Source of the DNA: Lachnospiraceae bacterium UBA1759
Lineage (GTDB): Bacteria; Bacillota; Clostridia; Lachnospirales; Lachnospiraceae
Reading direction: 5' to 3'
Assembly: GCA_002315555.1 (NCBI GenBank)
Contig: DCHF01000001.1
Location: forward strand, 148,834 to 193,965
Length of the DNA stretch: 45,132 nucleotides
Shown here: positions 40,635-45,132 of the stretch, piece by piece
Position numbering within the stretch: position 1 is the stretch's first letter
Layout: each line of letters begins with the position of its first letter
Made by a program: the position numbers and the translations under genes
The notes under the pieces: generated by a model
Databases searched by the model: none
Told to the model about the DNA's origin: nothing
Seen by the model: only the letters and a program-made list of their open reading frames with translations

Positions 40635-41663
40635 ATGAGAGCCGGAGAATATTATTACGAACATATGACGAAGGAGGAGCAGCGCGCATACCGCGCGATG
40701 CTGAAAGGACTGACGGCACTGGAGGATTCGTTCCCGGTGCCGCTTCTTTCCGCGCGCGAACTCGCCGACGTCTACTTCACCCTGCGCCTGGACCACCCGG
40801 AGATCTTCTATACGGTGACCTTTTCCTACCGCCATTATCCGGATTCCGCGAACATCGAGCTTCTGCCGGTGTATCTTTTCGCGAAGGACAAGATCCGCGA
40901 ACACCGGAACCAGCTGGACGCCCGCATCAAAAAACTGGCGCGCGCGGCGGAAGGGATGACGGAAGCGGAGAAGGAGCTTTATATCCACGATTTCATCCTG
41001 AACAATGTTCACTATGATAAATTGAAAAAGGAGTACTCGCACGAGATCATCGGCTCGCTTTGCAACGGCACGGCGGTCTGTGAGGGTATGGCAAAGGGCG
41101 TGAAGGCCCTGGCCGATGCACTCGGCCTCTGGTGCATCGTCGCCCTTTCCGACAACAATCCGGAGAAGGGCATCAAGTACCGCCACACCTGGAACATCCT
41201 GAAGATCAACGGGCAGTATTACCACCTGGACGCGACCTTTGACAACACCCTGTCCAAAAGCGCGGGAGCGCGTTATGACTATTTCAATCTTTCGGACAGG
41301 CAGGTGTTCCGCGACCACGAACCGGTGATGCGCCCGGTGCCGGCGTGCACGGACGGCGATCATTTTTACTACAAGGAGAAAAAGCTCTCCTGGACAACAA
41401 TCGAGGAGGTACGGAAGCGTACGGCCCAGGCCGTGAAGAAGGGGCGTACGCTGATCTTTCAGTGGCGCGGCGGCTATCTGAACCGTGAGATCGTAACAGA
41501 ACTTTTTACGGTCTTTTCCGAAGAGGCGGAGAAAAAGGAGCGGCAGGCGCTCTGCACGGTCAATATGGCACAGGCCGTCTTCACGGTCCGTTTTACGGAA
41601 CAGACGGAGCGGGAAAACGGACCGGAGATCGAAGCCCCGGATGAGGAAAACAATGAGGAATAA
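40635..41663 (+). CDS. Transglutaminase-like cysteine protease fold protein
   Basis: A 342-aa protein whose start is the ATG at 40635, just after the preceding TAA. The catalytic triad is C149 (NGTAVCEGMAKG), H184 (YRHTWNIL) and D199 (YHLDATFDN), the transglutaminase-like peptidase pattern. No signal peptide is seen, so it acts inside the cell. The N-terminal 110 residues are helical and mixed; function unknown. It ends in a terminator. Confidence 0.88.
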   Translation: MRAGEYYYEHMTKEEQRAYRAMLKGLTALEDSFPVPLLSARELADVYFTLRLDHPEIFYTVTFSYRHYPDSANIELLPVYLFAKDKIREHRNQLDARIKKLARAAEGMTEAEKELYIHDFILNNVHYDKLKKEYSHEIIGSLCNGTAVCEGMAKGVKALADALGLWCIVALSDNNPEKGIKYRHTWNILKINGQYYHLDATFDNTLSKSAGARYDYFNLSDRQVFRDHEPVMRPVPACTDGDHFYYKEKKLSWTTIEEVRKRTAQAVKKGRTLIFQWRGGYLNREIVTELFTVFSEEAEKKERQALCTVNMAQAVFTVRFTEQTERENGPEIEAPDEENNEE

Positions 41664-41692
41664 AAAGGAACCGGGAAGTACGGTTCCTTTTT
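41662..41692 (+). terminator. Terminator after the transglutaminase-like gene
   Basis: AAAAAGGAACCG (41662-41673) and CGGTTCCTTTTT (41681-41692), perfect, loop of 7. It begins on the gene's stop codon. Confidence 0.9.
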
Positions 41693-41699
41693 TATTTGA

Positions 41700-41809
41700 G
41701 CTTTGCCGGTCTTTTAGCCATCCGGGAGACGCAAAGGCACCGGATCCTCGGCGAAAATGACAAAGTATTAACACGAATTTTGTGAATTATATAGAAGAAG
41801 TGTTTTGCC
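41700..41809 (+). promoter_or_regulatory. Structured leader region upstream of the CooC operon
   Basis: The 265-nt gap at 41693-41957 has no gene. It holds a perfect ATCCGG/CCGGAT stem whose loop contains GACGCAAAG, a string also seen in c-di-GMP-I (GEMM) riboswitches. The classic upstream half (GCAAACC) is missing, so the match is weak. A second hairpin is possible (GGCGAAAA to TTTTGCC, AACAC to GTGTT). A promoter such as TTTACA-17-TTATAT near 41822-41850 is uncertain. Confidence 0.3.
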
Positions 41810-41957
41810 CTGTTATTCTTGTTTACAAAAAAACCCCCATAATGTTATATTTGACATAACTATAGGTGAAATGGACAAAAACGGACTGTAACATTCGTCT
41901 GCGATTTGTTAAAAGCTTACATATGTGACAGTTGTAACGGTCTTTTTGGTGAAAATC

Positions 41958-42719
41958 ATGAGTGAAAAAACAAAAATCATTGCCCTTGCCGGAAAGGGCG
42001 GCGTCGGTAAAACGACCCTGTCTTCCGCGGTGGTTCGGATCCTTTCCGAACGTTACCCGGAATCCCGCATTCTGGCCATCGACGCGGATCCGGCGGTAGG
42101 ACTTTCCTCCGCACTCGGTATCACTGTGAAGGAAACGCTCGACGATATCCGGCGCGGGATCATCGAACGCGCGGAAGCCGGCGCGGGACAGGAAGCCATC
42201 GAGATGCTCGGCGAAGTCCGGTTCCGCATCTTTGACACGCTTGTGGAGGATGACCGGTTCGCATTCCTGGCCATCGGCCGTCCGGAGGGTGCGGGCTGCT
42301 ACTGTACGGTCAATGCGTACCTGAAGGAAGTCATCGAGATGATCAGCCGCGATTTTGACTACGTGGTCATCGACGGTGAAGCGGGCATCGAACAGATCAA
42401 CCGCCGTGTTATGGAAAAGGTCACGCACCTGATCCTCGTATCCGATGCCAGCCGGAAAGGAACCAAGGTCATCGAGACGATCCGCACCGTTGCGGACGAG
42501 CTCGTCATGTACGACCGCTGCGGCGCTATCATCAACCGTGTGGAGGATATGAGCCTGGCACCGTACATCAGGGTGGAAGGCACTGATATTTTAAGCATCA
42601 TCCCGTCGGATGCGGCGCATGCGGCAAACGACATCATGGGAAAGAGCATTTTCGATCTGACTGCGGACGCTCCGGTCCTTGCCGGCGCACGTGAGGCGTT
42701 AGACCGGCTCGGAATCTGA
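41958..42719 (+). CDS. CooC-type P-loop ATPase
   Basis: A 253-aa SIMIBI ATPase starting at ATG 41958; an in-frame GTG at 41925 lacks a ribosome binding site. The deviant Walker A is GKGGVGKTT (residues 12-20, signature K13), with ILAIDADPA (Walker A' region) and YVVIDGEAGIEQ (Walker B). C114-Y-C116 matches the CxC metal site of CooC, the nickel-insertion ATPase for CO dehydrogenase. Here it is next to 2-hydroxyacyl-CoA dehydratase genes, so a metallocluster maturation or loading role for those is inferred. Confidence 0.88.
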   Translation: MSEKTKIIALAGKGGVGKTTLSSAVVRILSERYPESRILAIDADPAVGLSSALGITVKETLDDIRRGIIERAEAGAGQEAIEMLGEVRFRIFDTLVEDDRFAFLAIGRPEGAGCYCTVNAYLKEVIEMISRDFDYVVIDGEAGIEQINRRVMEKVTHLILVSDASRKGTKVIETIRTVADELVMYDRCGAIINRVEDMSLAPYIRVEGTDILSIIPSDAAHAANDIMGKSIFDLTADAPVLAGAREALDRLGI

Positions 42720-42771
42720 ACATATACCGTTTGAACGGTTAAAATAGAGAATCACCGAAAGGGGGAGAACA

Positions 42772-43965
42772 GTGAGAGATCTGAAACACATGATCTATTT
42801 TGAAGACCTGCTTCAGGACGCGGACAATGCGCTCGTTGAACAGGCCAAATCAGAAGGCGGTCTGGCAGTCGGTTATACCTGCTACCACATTCCCGAAGTC
42901 CTTCTGAACGTGGACCGTTGTTTCTCTGTCAGAATGCGCGCACCGCGCACGGGATCGCTGGACATCGCGACTTATTACATGTCCAACTATACCTGTGAGT
43001 TTGCACGTGCACTGACGGAACGCGGAATTGAAGGAGGCTTCCAGTTCCTGGACGGACTGGCAGGTGTCGATGCCTGCTCCATGATGAACCGTTTCTATGA
43101 GCATTTTGAACTGCTCAAGATGAACGAGAAAGCGAACTTCTTTGTGACCCATGTGGACATGCCGTATAAGGTCGAAGACTATACGGTACGTCAGTACGTG
43201 AAGCAGATGCGGATCCGCCTGCTGGATGTGATGGAGAAAAACCTCGGTGTCGATACGTCGGAAGAATCCATCCGGAAGGCAGTGGAAGAGCACAATGAAG
43301 TCTGCCGGATCCTGCAGGAGATCTCGGAAATGCGCAAGGCCGATAACCCGGTGATCACGGGCTATGAGTTCCATGTGCTGAACCTGGTCAGCTACTGCTG
43401 TCCGAAGCGTCTGATCCTGCCGTATCTTCATGAGACGCTCGAGGAACTTCGTACCCGCGAGCCCGATGCCAAGCCGGCGTTCCGTTGCCGCGTGGCCATC
43501 GTGGGCAGCGAGATCGATGACCCGTCCTTTACGAAGATGATCGAAGAAGCCGGTGCGCTGGTCGTTTCCGACCGTCACTGCTTCGGTTCCACGCCGGGCC
43601 GCGAGATCATCGAGCTTACGGACGATGAGCCCGCCCTGGACCAGATCTGCCGCCATTACATGATGACCTCGGAATGTGCCCGTTACATCTCCGATGAAAA
43701 GGTCCTTCAGCGCCGTGAGACCGCAGACCGCCTGGCCCGCGAATTCAAGGCGGACGGCATCATTTACGAACAGATGAAATTCTGTGATTTCTGGGGCTTT
43801 GAGCGTGCGCTTGTCAGCCACATCATGAGCGAAGAAATGGGCTGGCCGGTCCTTTCCATCGACCGTCCGTACAACGCCCGTTCCTCCGGTCAGTTGAGAA
43901 CCCGTTTCCAGGCATTCGTGGAATCCCTGGAGATCAAGAAGATCCAGAAGGGAGGCAGAAACTGA
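42772..43965 (+). CDS. 2-hydroxyacyl-CoA dehydratase/benzoyl-CoA reductase family subunit
   Basis: A 397-aa HgdB/BcrB-type Fe-S protein with a GTG start (42772), 5 nt after GGGGGAG. Conserved cysteines: C37 (GYTCYHIPE), C75 (NYTCEFAR), C102 (DACSMMN) and C338 (MKFCDFWGFE), the expected pattern for one [4Fe-4S] site or a double-cubane cluster. Its stop overlaps the next gene's start (TGATG, ATGs shared region). Canonical members dehydrate 2-hydroxyacyl-CoA or reduce aromatic CoA; substrate unknown. No activator of the ASKHA type is in view. Confidence 0.9.
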   Translation: MRDLKHMIYFEDLLQDADNALVEQAKSEGGLAVGYTCYHIPEVLLNVDRCFSVRMRAPRTGSLDIATYYMSNYTCEFARALTERGIEGGFQFLDGLAGVDACSMMNRFYEHFELLKMNEKANFFVTHVDMPYKVEDYTVRQYVKQMRIRLLDVMEKNLGVDTSEESIRKAVEEHNEVCRILQEISEMRKADNPVITGYEFHVLNLVSYCCPKRLILPYLHETLEELRTREPDAKPAFRCRVAIVGSEIDDPSFTKMIEEAGALVVSDRHCFGSTPGREIIELTDDEPALDQICRHYMMTSECARYISDEKVLQRRETADRLAREFKADGIIYEQMKFCDFWGFERALVSHIMSEEMGWPVLSIDRPYNARSSGQLRTRFQAFVESLEIKKIQKGGRN

Positions 43966-45132
43966 TGGCAAAAAAACAGTATCCGAATCCTGAATTTTAT
44001 AAGTATAAGGACAACATCGACTGGAAGGCTCAGGGTGAAAACCTGAAAGAGATCGGTTCGATCATTGCCGAGATGGCAAAGGAGAACGATTGGAAAGAGA
44101 CCGGTAAGACCTTCCTCGGATATGTGAAGACCGGCGCCGAGCGCGTGAAGAAGGAAGCGCTCATGGCAAAGAACATGACGAATAAAGAGCGCATGGAGGT
44201 CTTTCTTCACGGTGAAAAGCAGCTCGGTAAGCTGTACCGTTCCGGTTCGATGGCTACCGTCCGCCGCGAGTGGCGCGGCGCGCTGGATACCGCTTACGAT
44301 TTCAAAGAGTGGCTCCGCATGTGGGGTATGCTCCTCGGAACCTTCAGCAAGGACCTCGTTCCGGCACTGAACTCCGTCACCTACTATCGCTGGATGATGT
44401 CCTACCTTTGCTGCGTATCCTTCATGGATAAGAATACGCTCGGTCAGAGAAACACCGCACTCCGGATGAGCCACGAGCTGATCTTCCAGATCTTCCGTTA
44501 TGTTGCGGAGAACCTGGTATTTCTTGCAAAGTGCGATCAGAAGAACGGTAATTCCGAAGAACTGAACAAGAAGGTCGTCCTGGTCGATGAAATGACCATG
44601 GGTCAGATCATGGCCGGTTTCCCGGACCTCCTCGGTGTTCCGTATCAGCTGATGCCGGTATTCCTCGTATCCGAACTGGACCAGTTGACCTGTGTTCCGT
44701 ACATCGATGCCGTGGAATCCTTCGGTCTTCCGGCCGATACCTGCCCGGTACCGTCCTCCGAATGCGGAGCGCTCGTTACCGACGCACTTCCGCACATGGG
44801 CAAATGCTTTATTTCCTCATCGATGCCCTGTGACGGTTCCGTTATGGCATCGTCCTACATGTCCCGCCGCTTCCCGGATCTTCCGGTATTCCATCTGACC
44901 TTCCCGGTCCGTTACGAATACGAAGAGACTGTCGAGGATGCCGCAGAGGACATCAAGGCATGCATCCGTTTCATCGAAGAGCAGACCGGCGCGAAGTGGA
45001 GCTGGGATTCCTACTTCGAAGCCATGAAGCGCTTCAATGAGGAAACGTCCTACGAGCTTGAAAAGTGGGACATCAATAAAACCGATTCGCCGCAGCTCAT
45101 CGGCCCGTGCTACGAGCTGTTCCGCAAGTGGA
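43964..45132 (+). CDS. 2-hydroxyacyl-CoA dehydratase family subunit, 3'-truncated
   Basis: Open from ATG 43964 to the window edge, 389 codons with no stop, so the end is missing. It is the partner subunit of the preceding gene: it starts MAKKQYPNPEFYKYKDNIDWK, and has the family-like C-terminal cysteines C260, C267, C281 and C289 (DTCPVPSSECG, KCFISSSMPCDG), then FPDLPVFHLTFPV. GGAGG lies 5' of the ATG, which overlaps the previous stop. The gene and any activator continue beyond the window. Confidence 0.9.

Noticed and set aside
40401..41774. Long minus-strand frame opposite the isomerase and transglutaminase-like genes
   Set aside because: Crosses a terminator and two well-supported genes; antisense artefact.
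42726..42739. Short ACCGTT/AACGGT repeat before the dehydratase subunit
   Set aside because: A 6-bp stem with a 2-nt centre in a 52-nt spacer; too small to support a function on its own.
1..45132. CRISPR array, tRNA genes, insertion sequences or prophage
   Set aside because: No regularly spaced repeats, no tRNA cloverleaf apart from the tmRNA ends, and no transposase or integrase was recognised.

Overview
The window is a chromosomal piece of a low-to-moderate GC Gram-positive anaerobe. It is most likely a fibre-degrading gut or rumen Clostridium of the Lachnospiraceae type. The evidence is the continuous S10-spc-alpha ribosomal layout with adk, map and a small KOW protein between secY and infA; an S14 of the zinc type; an S4 without zinc cysteines; an enlarged L17; a one-piece tmRNA with tag ANDNLAYAA; an anaerobic-type (Cys) sulfatase; and 2-hydroxyacyl-CoA dehydratase family proteins. 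No phage, insertion sequence, CRISPR array or tRNA gene was seen.

Layout. (1) 1-12418: ribosomal and transcription/translation core, all on +, from a 5'-truncated rpsC to rplQ. A strong internal promoter lies before rpmJ and a strong terminator after rplQ. (2) 12475-19040: a PHP phosphoesterase, then a tight four-gene unit: an 853-aa membrane-anchored protein with a degenerate C39-like end, a HAD-Nudix fusion, a SpoU rRNA methyltransferase and a CPBP membrane protease. (3) 19090-22624: Cys-type sulfatase, GH43 beta-xylosidase, acylphosphatase. (4) 22790-27447, minus strand: one operon trxA, rluA-type synthase, threonine aldolase, GGDEF/HD-GYP receptor, from a consensus promoter. (5) 27732-34181: alpha/beta hydrolase, a PIN/NYN-like protein with a very long Ala/Glu/Lys linker, a HAD phosphatase, an SPFH protein, a GH5 glycosidase and a variant peptide deformylase. 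(6) 34272-36823: GH51 arabinofuranosidase (minus), two tiny membrane proteins (plus) and ssrA (minus). (7) 36971-41663: polysaccharide deacetylase, PAP2-type phosphatase, then a divergent pair (alpha/beta hydrolase minus; sugar isomerase and transglutaminase-like protein plus) whose two -35 boxes lie in one perfect inverted repeat. (8) 41693-45132: a structured leader, a CooC-type ATPase with a CxC motif, and two 2-hydroxyacyl-CoA dehydratase/benzoyl-CoA reductase family subunits. The second subunit runs off the window end.

How the genes fit together. The glycosidases GH43, GH5 and GH51 and the sulfatase all lack signal peptides. They therefore look like cytoplasmic finishing enzymes for imported plant oligosaccharides, fitting a xylan/arabinoxylan/glucan diet. 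The most promising less-described pieces are the CooC plus dehydratase operon, the PIN-linker protein, the shared divergent operator at 39692-39765, and the two small membrane proteins beside ssrA. All calls come from reading the sequence; no database search was run.
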